From assembly GCF_050003625.1 (NCBI RefSeq), contig NC_134398.1, positions 198,035,700 through 198,099,699 on the forward strand: DNA of 64,000 nt. The letters are read 5' to 3'. The position numbers were made by a program, and so were the translations under genes. The notes beneath the pieces are model-generated. The model saw only the letters and a program-made list of their open reading frames with translations, was not told the origin of the DNA and searched no databases. The number at the start of each line of letters is the position of its first letter. Position 1 is the stretch's first letter. The stretch is from Haematobia irritans (lineage: Eukaryota > Arthropoda > Insecta > Diptera > Muscidae). Below, one piece after another: positions 11,291-23,062 of the stretch.

Positions 11291-13213
11291 TTATACCCAC
11301 CATCATAAAATGGTGATGGGGGTATAATAATTATACCCTGCGCCACACTGTGGAACAGGGTATTATTATCACGCTACAGCCTTCAATGATGGCGCTATCG
11401 TCCTGAAATTTACACAGATTCGTTTTTTGTTTGCAGGCAGTTCAAGTTCGGAGATGGGCTATATCGGTCCAAGTTTCGATATAGTCCCCATATAAACCTA
11501 CCTCCGGACTGGGGGTCTTGGGCGTAAAAAACTGTAGTTTTTATCCAATTCGCCTAAAATTGGAAAGCTAGAGGTACGTTGAGACCATCAAAAAGTGTGC
11601 CGAAAATGGTGCCTATAGGTCCATGTTTTGGTATAGCCCCCATATAGACCGATTTCCCGATTTTGTGTCTTGGGTGTCTAGAAACTGTATTTTCTATCCG
11701 ATTTGCCAGAAATTGAAAATCCAGAGATATTTTAGGACCGCAAATTGGTGTGCCGACAATGGGGTGTATCGGTCCATGTTTTAGTATTGCCCCCATATAG
11801 GCCGATCTCCCGAGTTTATTTCTTGGGCATCTAGAAAAAATGTTTACAATCCAATTTGCCTCAAATTGGAAATATAGAGGTATTTTGGGACCATAAAGAG
11901 CTGTGTCGAAAATGGTCCGTATCGGTCCATGTTTTAGTATAGCCCCCATATAGACCGATCTCCCGATTTTATTTCTTGGGCTTCTAGAAACTCTATTTAC
12001 TAACCGATTTGCCTAAAATTTGAAATATAGAGGTATTTTATGGCAACAAATATGTGTGCCGAAAATGGTGTGTATCGGTCCATGTTTTGGTATAGCCCCC
12101 ATATAGACCGTTCTCCCGATTTCACTACTTGGGCGTCTAGAAACTGTATTTTCTATCCGATTTGATTGAAATTGAAAATGTAGAGGTATTTTAAGACCAC
12201 GAATAGGTGTGTCGAAAAGGGGGTGTATCGGTCCATTTTTTGGTGTAGCCCCCTTGTAGACCGATTTCCCAAATTTACTTGTAGGACTTCTCGAATCCGT
12301 AGTTTTTATCCAATTCACCAGAAATAAGAAATCTAGAGGTATTTTAGGACCATATCGAGGTGTGTCGAATATGGTCCTTATTGGTCCATGTTTTGATATA
12401 GCCCCCATATAACATAGACCTACCTCTCGAATTTATTTCTTGGGCTGCTGGAATCTGTAGTTTTTATCTATTTTGCCTGAAATTGGAAACCTAGGTATTT
12501 TAGGACCACAAATATGTCAGCCGAATATGGTATGAATCGAGTCATGTTTTGGTATAGCCCCCACATAAATAGACCGATCTCCCGATTTAACTCCTTGGGC
12601 TTCTAGAAACCGTAGTTTTTATCCGATTTGCATTTAGTTTTACCGGTCCATTATGTAAGTCGAGTCATGTTTTGGAATAGCCCCCACATAAATAGACCGA
12701 TCTCCCGATTTAACTCCTTGGGCTTCTAGAAACCGTAGTTTTTATCCGATTTGCATTTAGTTTAACCGGTCCATTATGTAAGATATAGACCGATTTCACT
12801 TCTTGAGGGTATAGTAGTCGTACTGATCATATAATTTCTATAATTTCTAGATTTTACTCCTCGTAATCATTTTAATAATCAAAAGTTTACAGGTTTAATA
12901 TTGAAAATGAAGGTTTTATTTCATCATTTACACGATATGTTTATGGTGTCTCTAAAACTCAAACAAAATTGGTTCTTATAAATACAGAATCTGATCTAGT
13001 CTTCATACGTAGAATCTTTAAATATATTTTCGGGAAGCGTACTGGTTGAACTGATCTTCTTGGAAGAATATCTGTCATTAAATCCCCTTAAATTCTATAT
13101 ATTGTCAAGTAACCCGCTACGACAAAGAGTTTTCAAAGTAAACTATTATATTTGATTCATAGTGGTAGGTATTTAAGATTCGGCCCGGCCGAACTTACTG
13201 CTGTATGTACTTG
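11291..13213 (-). mobile_element. Family C element, near full length
   Basis: Read on the minus strand it starts CAAGTACATACAGCAGTAAG at 13213, then TTCGGCCGGGCCGAA and AAATACCCACC. A unique section of about 430 bp follows, then an array of monomers, and it ends in paired hairpins at 11291-11370 (TATACCC...GGGTAT). The landmark TATAGCCCC recurs at 11632, 11785, 11938, 12091, 12244 and 12397, five successive intervals of exactly 153 bp. Two minus-strand frames (11554-11949 and 12013-12408) translate these monomers with YMGAI(P/L)KHGPI repeats. A recent 123-bp duplication sits at 12538-12783. Confidence 0.88.
12538..12783. repeat. Recent 123-bp tandem duplication inside family C
   Basis: Units 12538-12660 and 12661-12783 differ at about two positions (GGTATAG/GGAATAG and GTTTTACC/GTTTAACC). 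Each carries CATGTTTTGG, GCCCCCACATAAATAGACC and CCGTAGTTTTTATCC. This is a younger local event in an older element. Confidence 0.9.
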
Positions 13214-13474
13214 TTTTTCACTAAGCAAATTATATCTCGAGTTAGAAATGTCCGATTATATCATTGGTACTTAAATGAAAGTTATTAAGGTGATGAATAA
13301 TCGTGTATAATTGGATCTGCGATAAGTTAAGTCGTTCAAAAAATATCGATGTGAAAAAAGTTCTATAAAAAAATTTTAAAATTTTTTCGAATTCAGCCGA
13401 TCAAAATACATAAGAAAAGTTGCTTCTCATCAAGTGTACATGATTTTTTTTTAACTAGTGTAATTAATTATAAA
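13214..13474. other. Short spacer, nothing recognised
   Basis: AT-rich sequence between a minus-strand C element and a plus-strand A element. No gene or repeat is recognised. Confidence 0.5.
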
Positions 13475-14455
13475 CAAGAATATACAAACGTAAGTTCGAC
13501 CGGGCCGAATGATATGTACCCTCCACCATGGATTGCGTAGAACCTTCTACTAAAGTCTGTAATCCGCAATCGAATTAGTTGGGTTGCCTCAGAACTTGCC
13601 GATCTTTAAGATTCTTAACATTGTCTTCTAAGTTGTGAGTTAGTCCATAAGGGCGTATATGTTAGACAAACAAGGCAGATTACATACCTATATAATTCAG
13701 TTCTTGACCGGTATATGTATATGGGGGTTTATAAATAATTACGATGTGATATGAACCAATTCGTGCGCGGTTTATATGGAGACTATATATATAATTATGG
13801 ACCGATATTAACCAATTTATGCAGGGTTGTTAAAGGTCATATACCAACTTAACGTACAAAATAGTAATAGAATCGGATGAAATTTGGTCCTCCAAGAGGT
13901 TCTTGATGTCAAATATGGGGATTGGTTTATATGCGGGCTAAATATAATTATGGACCGATATAATTATGGACCGATATAGACCATATACTAACACCACGTA
14001 CCACATTTCGAACGGATCGGATGGTATTTGCTCTTTCAAAAGGATCCGCAAGCTAAATCTGGGGATTGGTTTATATAGGGGCTATATAATTATGGACCGA
14101 TATGGACCAATTTTTGCAAGGTTGTTAGACACAATACAATAACAGCACGTACCAAATTTCAATTGGCTCCGCAAGCCAAATATGGGGGTCGGTTTGTGTG
14201 GGTGCTATGCATAAATGTGAACCGATATGGCCCATTTCCAATCAATATCAACTACTTGTGTCAAGTTTCAAGTCGATAGCATGTTTCGTCCGAAAGTTGG
14301 CATGATTTCAACAGACGGACAGATTTAGTCGACTTAGAACGACTTAGAATTTCTCAACGACCCAAAAGATATATATTTTATGGGGTCTTAGACCAATATT
14401 TCGATGTGTTACAAAAGGAATGACAAAGTTAATATACCCCCAACCTGTGGTAGGG
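13475..14455 (+). mobile_element. Family A element, degraded
   Basis: The leader CAAGAATATACAAACG with the palindrome is followed by TGTACCCTCCACCATGG and diverged monomers. The 3' block has ACAGACGGACAG, a TATATATTTTATGGGG core end, CGATGTGTTACAAAAGG and ACCTGTGGTAGGGA. Many substitutions and small duplications suggest an older copy. A loose monomer fragment lies just beyond, at about 14495-14525. Confidence 0.82.
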
Positions 14456-14529
14456 ACAGATTAATTACCAATTAAACAAATTTAGTTTATATAGAAGTGT
14501 TTATATGGGGGCTATATATAATTGCTTGA

Positions 14530-15840
14530 TAAATGACGTATCCTGGCACCCCATCATTTCACTGGAATCAGACCACCACCCCATAATTCTCACCATTGAC
14601 CGACCCTCCGATCTCATAATTTGTGAACGAAGGACGTAAATCAACCAAAAGAAAACTAACTGGAAACGCTTCAGAGAATATACAGACCACCACTTCAGAG
14701 TCGGAGTTCCGGGGCATAATCAATGCAGCAGACGCTCGCTTGATACCTGCTGATAGAAGTGCGTGCCACCAACATGGATTCCGGAAAGTACATAGCACGA
14801 CGACTGCTTTGCCTGCCTGTTCAGCATAGCGTATATTAATAGAGGACTCAACCAGCCCAAGTTGTGCAGAAGGAATTCGATACGTCCCTACCGGCAGAAA
14901 CCAAGCGTAGGGTTCTAAATTATTTGCTCGGGCGCCAGTCGTAAGTGTAATTTAGGGACAAAAAGTCATGACATGTTGAGTGAAACTGGGAATTCCCCAA
15001 GGTGAGGTGATATCTCCGGCACTGCTCAACCTTTATCTATTCTCTATTCCACACCCTCTTGACGGCGTCGAGATTGTCTCTGGGACCGTTGTTCTCCCCA
15101 ACCTTGTGGCCAACTTTCCTGCTGCCAACCATCAACATGGATTCCTGAAAGTACATATCACAATGACTGCTTTGCACGTCATTTCAGCATATATTAATAG
15201 GAACTCAATCAGCCCAAGCAAAGTCGAAAGCATTTGATACGGTCATCTATGTCAGACCTTTCGAGGTTATCGAGAATACGGCCCTCCCGTCAAGAACCAA
15301 GCGTTGGGTTCTATATTATTTGTGCGGGCGCCAATGTTGGGACAAGAAATCGAGACCCCGTAGTGTGAAACAGGGAATTCTACAAGGTGGGGTGATACCT
15401 GTCACCAAATCCTCAGCTACACTATTCAATTCATGATCGGTGAAAGTATGTAGACAGTTGAATGTAAGATTCGATAGCGAAATAATTCCGATAGTAAATT
15501 ACCCCATGTTTCTCGGTGTCCTATTCGACGGCCTTTTTAAGTCGTGTGCTCATGCCACTGCAATTTGCAAAAAGTTCCGTAGTAGAAACAAGGTCCTCAA
15601 GTCGCTTGCCGGCACCACTTATGGTGCGGACAAAGAAACCTTGTTGACTACATACAAAACCATTGGCCGGTCAGTGGTAAAATATGCAGCGCCAGTATGG
15701 GTACCTAAACAAGAGACACGCAGTGGAATAACATACAGACTTTTGAGAACGCTACACTTGGAAGTGCAACTTTCTGTTTCCCTGGATCACCTCAATGCGG
15801 AGACCGAGATCATCCCGGTGGGTAGACACGAGTAAATGTT
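14530..15840 (+). pseudogene. Non-LTR retrotransposon remains (endonuclease and reverse transcriptase)
   Basis: At 14568-14576 the codons read SDH, followed by HPIILTI, the end of an APE-type endonuclease. Next, in a shifted frame, comes FRGIINAADARLIPA, a linker typical of jockey-like elements. Reverse transcriptase motifs then occur twice. A first copy has HQHGFRKVHSTTTAL (about 14766) and GIPQGEVISPALLNLYL (about 14989). A second begins with VLPNLVANFP (about 15090) and has HQHGFLKVH, SKAFDT (about 15224), SVKQGILQGGVIP and the C-terminal stretch 15440-15835 with KSLAGTTYGADKETLLTTYK. The YADD catalytic box is absent from both copies. It is an inactive rearranged copy, jockey/LOA-like. The exact clade is not determined. 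Confidence 0.88.
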
Positions 15841-16767
15841 GTCAAGCAGTACCTCCTGCTATGCTTTTTTTATACAACCTTGCGCTAATTTTGTTTACAT
15901 AAACTCTTGCCAAACCCCATCCTAACCCTTTAACTTTCATGCCTTTTTACAAAAAAAAAGAAGTTACTATCTAATGAGCATCTGACTTGAAGTGCTTTAA
16001 ACTTACATGTGAATTACTTGTAATCAGGTCGCTAAATGACTTAAGCAACTTTCTAACACATACTTGTCTCTTGATTTATTTTACACATTTATTGTGGGTT
16101 AACAACTTCCCTAGAGGGAGAGGCCAAGAGCTAGAGGATAGGGTACTTGGCTACAAAGACAATTGTCCCATTTTATGGAGGAGCGAAAATTTCGTAGAGA
16201 CTAAGAATTTTGTTTTTTGTGTCACATCAGCAACTTTATCAAGTGCAGCAAAAACTTAACCACAAAACTATACTCGTATGTCTAGCTGGGATAACGAAGA
16301 GACAAAATGAAAGTGACAATAATGAGGAGTCATCAACTTGACTGAACGACATGTTTGATGTTCAAATGCACAAACATGGGAACAAAAGAGCGTAGAGCTT
16401 CCAAAGCAAGTGAAAGTCCTGTGAGTGTACTTCAGTATGAAGAATGTTCCTTCATTGTTAGCAAGGTGATACAAATATATTTCCACTATACTACCACTTG
16501 AAGGAGACTAACATCCATCTATGGGCAACAAATTATGTGGTTGTGGGCGTCAGTCCATGGCAATCCTCTAGGACATTTCATGGGATGTTAGAAAAAAAAA
16601 ACGAGAGAAAAACAGAAACTAACAGACTTCAGTTGTCAACTTGGGATTGCCACTTGCAACACCTCAATATTTAATGTCTATGAAGAAAAAAAAGATATGC
16701 CAACGACAATGCTAGAGCATTTGTGGTGTAGAAGAACAAAAACGCAAATTTACAAAAGTATTTTCCA
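15841..16767. other. Gene-free stretch
   Basis: No recognisable protein, RNA gene or family element is seen. Frames at 15987-16259 and 16268-16486 (minus) are open but match nothing I know and lack supporting structure. Confidence 0.5.
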
Positions 16768-18335
16768 GTTGAACATTACATACATGGGTTTTGTTATATT
16801 AAATACTTCACATTTATTTATTTAATGAGTGTTTAATGTCCAGCTTATTGCTCAATATACTTCTATGGAAAATTTTGTCAAAATTTTATTTCTATGGAAA
16901 ATTTTGTCAAAATTTTATTTCTATAGAAAATTGCGTCAAAAAAATTTTGTCAAAATTTTATTTCTATAGAAAATGTTGTCAAAATTTTGATTCTATAGGA
17001 AATTTTATTTTTATAGAAAATTTTGTCAAAATTTTATTTCTATAGAAAATGTTCAAATTTTTATTTCTAAAAATTTTATTTCTAAAAAAATTTTATCAAA
17101 ATTTTATTTCTATAGATTTTTTTTTTTCAAAATTTCATTTCTAGAGAAAATTTTGTCAAAATTGTATTTCTATTAAAAAATTGTTAATTTTTTTATATAA
17201 AATGGAAGTAACACTTAGTTGGAGAGGAATGTTTAGCAAATTCTACCAAAACGTCAAAAATGCTACCAATTTTATTTCTATAGAAAATTGTGTCAAAATT
17301 TTATTTCTAAAGAAAATTTTATCAAAATTTTATTTTGTATAGAACATTTTGTCAAAATTTTATTTCTATAGAAAATTTAATCAAAATTTTATTTCTATAG
17401 ATTTTTTTAATTTTATTTCTATAGAAAATTTTGTCAAAATTTTATTTCTATAGACAATTTTGTCAAAATTTTATTTTTATAGACAATTTTGTCAAAATTG
17501 TATTTCTATAGAAAATTTTGTCAAAATTTTATTTCTATAGAGATTTTTGTCAAAATTTAATTTCTATAGAAAATTTTGTCAACATTTTTTTATCTAAAAA
17601 AAATTTAATTTTTTATTTTTATATAAAATGGAAGTAACTCTTAGTTGGAGAGGAATGTTTTGCAAAATCTATCAAAACGTCAAGAATTCTACCAATCTAC
17701 CAAACAATAAAAAGCCTAATATTTTTCGTATAATTCTGTTAACTGTGACAACCGTTAGAAATTTTGTCAAAATTTTATTTCTATAGAAAATTTAATCAAG
17801 GTTTTATTTATATAGTTTTTTTTTTTAATTTTATTTCCATAGAAAATTTTGTCAACATTTTATTTCTATAGAAAATTTGTCAAAATTTTATTTCTATAGA
17901 CAATTTTGTCAAAATTTTATTTCTATAGAAAATTTTGTCAACATTTTATTTTTATAGAATTGTTTTTTTTTTTTGAAATTTTATTTCTATAGAAAATTTT
18001 GTCAAAATTTTATTTTTCGAAAAAAAAAAATTAATTTTTTTAAGAATTCTACCAATCTACCAAACAATAAAAAAACCTAATATTTTTCGTATAATTCTAT
18101 TAACTGTGACAACCGTGATATCAGTCCGTTGGACGTTTGCTGCTGCTGCAAAAAAAAAAAAACTACTCTTGACGGCAGGAATGGACCAAAATACCACAGA
18201 GCCACTTCAATGAAGCTTGTGATGGCTTTGTCGATCTTTTAAGGGCCACAATTCCAGTTGAACATTGGATTCATGGGTTTTGTTATATTAAATCTTTCAC
18301 ACTTAATAAGTGTTTAATGTCCAGTTTTTAGCTCA
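16768..18335. repeat. 29-bp AT-rich minisatellite block with flank, first copy
   Basis: A single-copy-like flank (GTTGAACATTACATACATGG ... CAGCTTATTGCTCAATATA, 16768-16860) precedes an array of a 29-bp unit, roughly CTATAGAAAATTTTGTC plus AAAATTTTATTT. Units run to about 17600, then 17755-18035, with islands of a second sequence (GGAAGTAACTCTTAGTTGG ... TCTACCAAACAATAAAAA) at about 17205-17265, 17630-17755 and 18035-18120. The flank recurs at 18253-18350, which shows that array and flank were duplicated together. Confidence 0.85.
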
Positions 18336-19480
18336 ATATAATTCTATAGAAAATTTTGCCAAAATTGTATTTCTATAGAAAATTTTGCAAAACTTTTATT
18401 TCTATAGAAAATTTTGCCAAAATTTTGTGTCTACAGAAAATGTTATCAAAATTTTATTTCTACTGAAGATTTTGTCAAAGTTTTGTTTCTAAATGAAATT
18501 TTTCTAAAGTTTATTTCTATAGGCACTTTTGCAAAAAATTTAATTTCGTAAAGATTTTATATATATAGAAAATTTTGTCAGAATTTCATTTCTATAGTAA
18601 ATTTTGTCAAGATTTTATTTCCTTAGAAAATTTTATCAAACTTTTATTTCTATAGGAAATTTTGTCAAAATTTTATTCCTATTGGAAATTTTGTCAGAAT
18701 TTTATTTATGTTGAATATTTTGTCAAATTTGTATTTCTATTAAAAAATTTGTCAAAATTTTATTCTTGTCCTCTGTTGGTTAAGCTACTAAACGCAATGG
18801 TTTTAAGCTGAGATCAAACCAACAAATATGATTGACGAACAAACCAACAATAAAAAACAAAACGAAATTTTATTTCTATAAAAAATTTTTCAAAATTTTA
18901 TTTCTATAGAAAATTTTGCCAAAATTTTATTTCTATAGAAAATTTTTTCAAAATTTTATGTCTATAGAAAATTTTTTCAAAATTTTATTTCTATAGAAAA
19001 TTTTGTCACAATTTTATATCTATAAATAATTTGTTCCAAATTTTATTTCTTTAGAAAAATTTGTCAAAATTTTATTTCTATAGAAAATTTTGTCAAAAGT
19101 TTATTTCTAGTGGAAATTTTATTTCTGCAGAATATTTTGTCAAAATTTTATTTCTTTAGAAAATGTAATCAAGGCTTTATTTTTATAGAAAATTTAATCA
19201 AAATTGTATGTCTATAGATTTTTTTTTTTTCAAAATTTTATTTCTATAGATTTTTTCAAAATTTTATTTCTATAGAAAATTTTGTCAAAATTTTATTTCT
19301 ATAGAAAGTTTTGTCAACATTTTATTTCTGTAGAAGATTTTGTCAAAATTTTACTTCTATAGAAAATTTTTTTCAAAATTTTATTTCTATAGAACATTTT
19401 GTCAAAATTTTATTTCTATAGAACATTTTGTCAAAATTTTATTTTTCTGAAAAAAATTTAAATTTTTTATTTTTGTTTTT
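18336..19480. repeat. 29-bp AT-rich minisatellite block, second copy
   Basis: The same 29-bp unit is repeated from about 18336 to 18770 and from 18860 to 19480, with more substitutions (CTATAGAAAATTTTG variants). It is interrupted at 18768-18858 by a short copy of the retroelement end also found at 19491 and 19931, here in the opposite orientation. Open frames in the array are meaningless because the unit length is not a multiple of three. Confidence 0.85.
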
Positions 19481-19490
19481 TTTTTTTTAA

Positions 19491-19860
19491 TCAGCTTAAA
19501 ACCATGCATTGACTAAACTACAAGTGTAGCTTAACCAACAGAGGAAAAGTATGCTTGTCAAATTTATTTGGGCAAAGCCCTATAGACAGCAAGATGGTTG
19601 GATGTACAGCTGTTTCGGAATTACCACATTCCTCATCAGCATCCTCTACTTGCAGCAAAACTATCAACCAATTATCAGAATAAATTCGGGTAATTCACTC
19701 AACCCAAAGTGAACTACACTTGAACCTCCCGAAAAAGGGTTTGATAGTCGGGTACTGCCTAAACAAATTTGCCAGCATATCTCTTTTCCTTTGCCAAACT
19801 CAAATCATCGATTTGTATGTATTTGGCTGGGTTTGTTTTTGAGCGTGCTTCCTCTATCTT
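19491..19860 (-). repeat. Retroelement-like 3' end, copy 1 of a 370-bp direct repeat
   Basis: On the minus strand it ends CTCTGTTGGTTAAGCTACAC ... GGTTTTAAGCTGA followed by an A-run, which looks like the polyadenylated 3' end of a non-LTR element or SINE. No A or B box of a tRNA promoter is seen. It matches 19931-20300 over 370 bp with only about seven differences. The parent family is unknown to me. Confidence 0.7.
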
Positions 19861-19930
19861 CATTCGTTTTGTTTGTTATTGTTGGTTTCTCTTCAATCGT
19901 TACTGTTGTTTTTTTTTTTTTTTTTTGATC

Positions 19931-20300
19931 TCAGCTTAAAGCCATGCATTGACTAAACTACAAGTGTAGCTTAACCAACAGAGGAAAAGTATGCTTGTCA
20001 AATTTATTTGGGCAAAGCCCTATAGACTGCAAGATGGTTGGATGTACAGCTGTTTCGGAATTACCACATTCCTCATCAGCATCCTCTACTTGCAGCAAAA
20101 CTATCAACCAATTATCAGAATAAATTCGGGTAATTCACTCAACCCAAAGTGAACTACACTTGAACCTCCCGAAAAAGGGTTTGATAGTCGGCTACTGCCT
20201 AAACAAATTTGCCGGCATATCTCTTTTCCTTTGCCAAACTAAAATCATCGATTTGAATGTATTTGGCTGGGTTTGTTTTTGAGCGTGCTTCCTCTATCTT
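19931..20300 (-). repeat. Retroelement-like 3' end, copy 2 of a 370-bp direct repeat
   Basis: The second copy lies exactly 440 bp downstream of the first with the same length. The minus-strand A-run is longer (about 18 T on the plus strand, ending near 19926). The 70 bp between the copies is T-rich with TTGTTTGTTATTGTTGG. The near identity indicates a recent duplication or two insertions from one source. Confidence 0.75.
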
Positions 20301-20530
20301 TCCTTTTTTATTTTTATATAAAATGGAAGTAACTCTTATTTGGGAGGAATGTTTTGCAAAATCTACCAAAACTTCAAGAATTCTACCAATCTTCCAAACA
20401 ATAAAAAAGCCTAATATTTTCGTATAATTCTATTAAGTATGGCAACCGAAAAAAAAAAACAACTCAAGACGGCGGGAATGGACCAAAATACCACAGAGCC
20501 ACTTTCAGCCAGCGTCTCGACCTTTGGAGG
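20301..20530. repeat. Minisatellite-flank block
   Basis: Contains ATATAAAATGGAAGTAACTC, TCTACCAATCTTCCAAAC, CCTAATATTTTCGTATAATT and GGAATGGACCAAAATACCAC. These match the islands around 17630-17755 and 18035-18250. It belongs to the same dispersed unit that accompanies the 29-bp arrays. Confidence 0.75.
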
Positions 20531-21956
20531 GCCACAATGCGGTCCAGAAAAAGCCAATTAGTACAAATCCAATTTGATCTTAAAACTTGATACTATTTTT
20601 GACACTTTTTTTTGGTCTTGCACAATAAAATTAGAAAAAAAATAATTTTAAATAAACATTAAAATTACTTCTACGCCGTTCTTTTCTGAAAATGTACTTC
20701 AGTGTAAGACATACTTGAATACCACTGTGTATGCTGTAAAAAGCATAATTATTACCTCTGACAAAAAAGTTAATAGTTAACGGCAACTAACATCCAAGGG
20801 CTAAGAAAAATCTTCAAATACCATTGGAATCCCCCTTTGGATGTGTTATGTGATACAAATGTTCAAATTCCACATCACTTTTGTGATGCTTTTTTTACAA
20901 TCCTAGAGTAATGTTTCTGAACTAAAATATCTATCTTTCCACCTTTAGTAGTTTTTACCACAATTCTTCTCCAAATGCCATTCATATGCAAGTGGGGATT
21001 TTTAGAAATATATATATGCATGAATGTAGACATGTATGGATTGGCATAAATTTCTCCTACACCTATTTAAGATGCTTGTACAGGTGAAAGTAGCCACACA
21101 TACACATATTCTGTTGTAAATATGAGGCATTTTGTAGTATTTGTACTAAAAATATTATTTTCGTGTTTTAAAGTTGTCATGTCTGCGGTTTAGATATATA
21201 AAAATATGTTATTCTTCAGATTTTTTTTTAAATATATTTTTAGAAAATTTCATAGGTACAGAATATGTTATCAACAGTAAGTATATAAACAGATGAACGG
21301 ATATTTTCATATTTAATTGAATGATTCATATAGCCCACTCATATCTACATGCACTCACTCACCTATATAATATACACATACATGTATATTGGCAGACATT
21401 TCCAGGTTATTGTAGTTTCTGATGGAGCTGCTGCTAATGGTGTTCATGCTTTTGTTGTAACAATGGGAGATTGAGTCAGAGAATGGGGTAAGAGAACAAA
21501 TGTAATTACAACAAATCGTGTGAGTACAATGACTTTTTGCTCTAGTTATAGTTTGATGGTGAGTATTTTGATTCCGTATGTGGTGGAATGTGTAATGGTT
21601 GTACGAATGCAATTGCATTCATTCAAATGAGCATTCAAATAATCACACAGAAAATGACTCATGTGTATATGTACGTGTGATAAAAAGTGAAAGCATCCTA
21701 AGTTTCTCGAATCAATGGCAAACAAATTCTGAGGGAAGTTTTGAATATTTGTTACCAAAATGCATTTGTAAGTGGGTACTTTTTTATGGTAGGGTTTTTG
21801 TTAAAAGCGAATAGAGTAGCCAGTTTTGGTATAGACACCTTATAGACACTCTTTGTGATTTTATTTCTTGAGAGTTAATAGAGATGGAAATTTTTACTTG
21901 ATTAAGTCCTAATTTGGAATCTGTTCTTCTGCTACGCCAACTATATTTATATATAA
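20531..21956. other. Gene-free AT-rich stretch
   Basis: Mixed AT-rich DNA with TATA-rich and CATACA-rich patches. Overlapping open frames at 21355-21814 on both strands arise from a His/Thr-biased tract and match no known family. Confidence 0.5.
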
Positions 21957-22488
21957 CAAGTAAGGAAAAATTGGGCAGGGCTGACTATATTATATATTTC
22001 GTGTCACTTTGTAGACCAAAATGTTTGATACCGTTTCAAACCCTTCAAATTTTTTGGGTGCTGTACAGACAAAAAATATTTTTTCTGATTGAATCACGAA
22101 ATTAATTGATTCAGTTAATTTTTTAATTGAAATGTCTTCAATCACAGAAATGGTGGTATCAATTAAAAAATTAATTGACAGCCAATTAAAATATTAACTG
22201 ATCCAATTAATGAATTAGTTGATACTATTAATTTGTGTGATTGGTTTTTGTTTCGATTAAAAAATTTGTTAAATTAATTAAACTTTTAATGGAATATTTT
22301 TTAAAACTCAATTAAAATTTTAATTGGAAAAATTTTCGTGAAATTTGTTTCTGTGTATATAAAAGTTTATGTTCCCATATACATATATTTAAGTCTTAAC
22401 CCATTTGTACAAAATTTTTAAACTTCAACAAAATCTTTTGGCTTTAAATTTAAACCAGCTGTGTCCTGCGTTAGATGCTTGTTATTCA
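21957..22488 (+). mobile_element. Family B leader copy hosting a MITE
   Basis: It starts CAAGTAAGGAAAAATTGGGC with the B palindrome region (GGGCAGGGCTGACTATATTA) and runs to TTTTTTGGGTGCTGTA, where the MITE is inserted. It resumes with TATATAAAAGTTTATG and CCCATATACATATATTTAAG. Only the leader part is present before a second B element starts at 22493. Confidence 0.75.
22066..22355. mobile_element. AT-rich MITE with TA duplication
   Basis: 290 bp, very rich in AATTAATT and TTAATTGA, between the TA at 22064-22065 and the TA at 22356-22357. The ends are loosely inverted: CAGACAAAAAATATT on the left, CACAGAAACAAATTTCACG on the minus strand at the right. The family B host reads across the empty site (GGGTGCT(G)TATATAAA). 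There is no coding capacity. A Tc1/mariner-type parent is suggested by the TA duplication but is not proven. Confidence 0.7.
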
Positions 22489-23062
22489 ACAGCAAGTAAG
22501 GAAAGTTTAATATTCGGTGGGGATGACTATAATATACCCTGCACCACTTTGTAGATCTACATTTTCGATACCATTTTAAATCTTTTAATTTTTTTTTTTT
22601 TGTTTTTTTATGCTATATAAATGTTTATGCTCCCATATACATATATTTAAATCTGACTCGATCTGGACAAAAATTGTTAGACGTCTACAAAATCAATAGA
22701 CTTAAAAATTAATGTCGGCTAATGACCTGGGAAGGATCACAATGTTGATAAAAAATATTAGAAATATTTAAATCTACAGGCAGTTTCAATCAACTTTGAA
22801 AAAGTGAATGCATGATCTATTGGTTGATAGATATGTTTTATAAGTATAAGAAAATGTGAGTCATTTTTACAAGTTTCCGATTTTACAACGGATATATGGG
22901 TATTTTGGACATTTTTGTCCAAATCGGAAATACATATATATTTGGGCTCTGTCTATATCTGGCACAAATTACTACAATGTTAATTCTACTCTAGCTTCTG
23001 GAGCCATATAAGTACATATCGGACGAAAAAAAGATATAGGATCTATCTAAACCTGAACCAAT

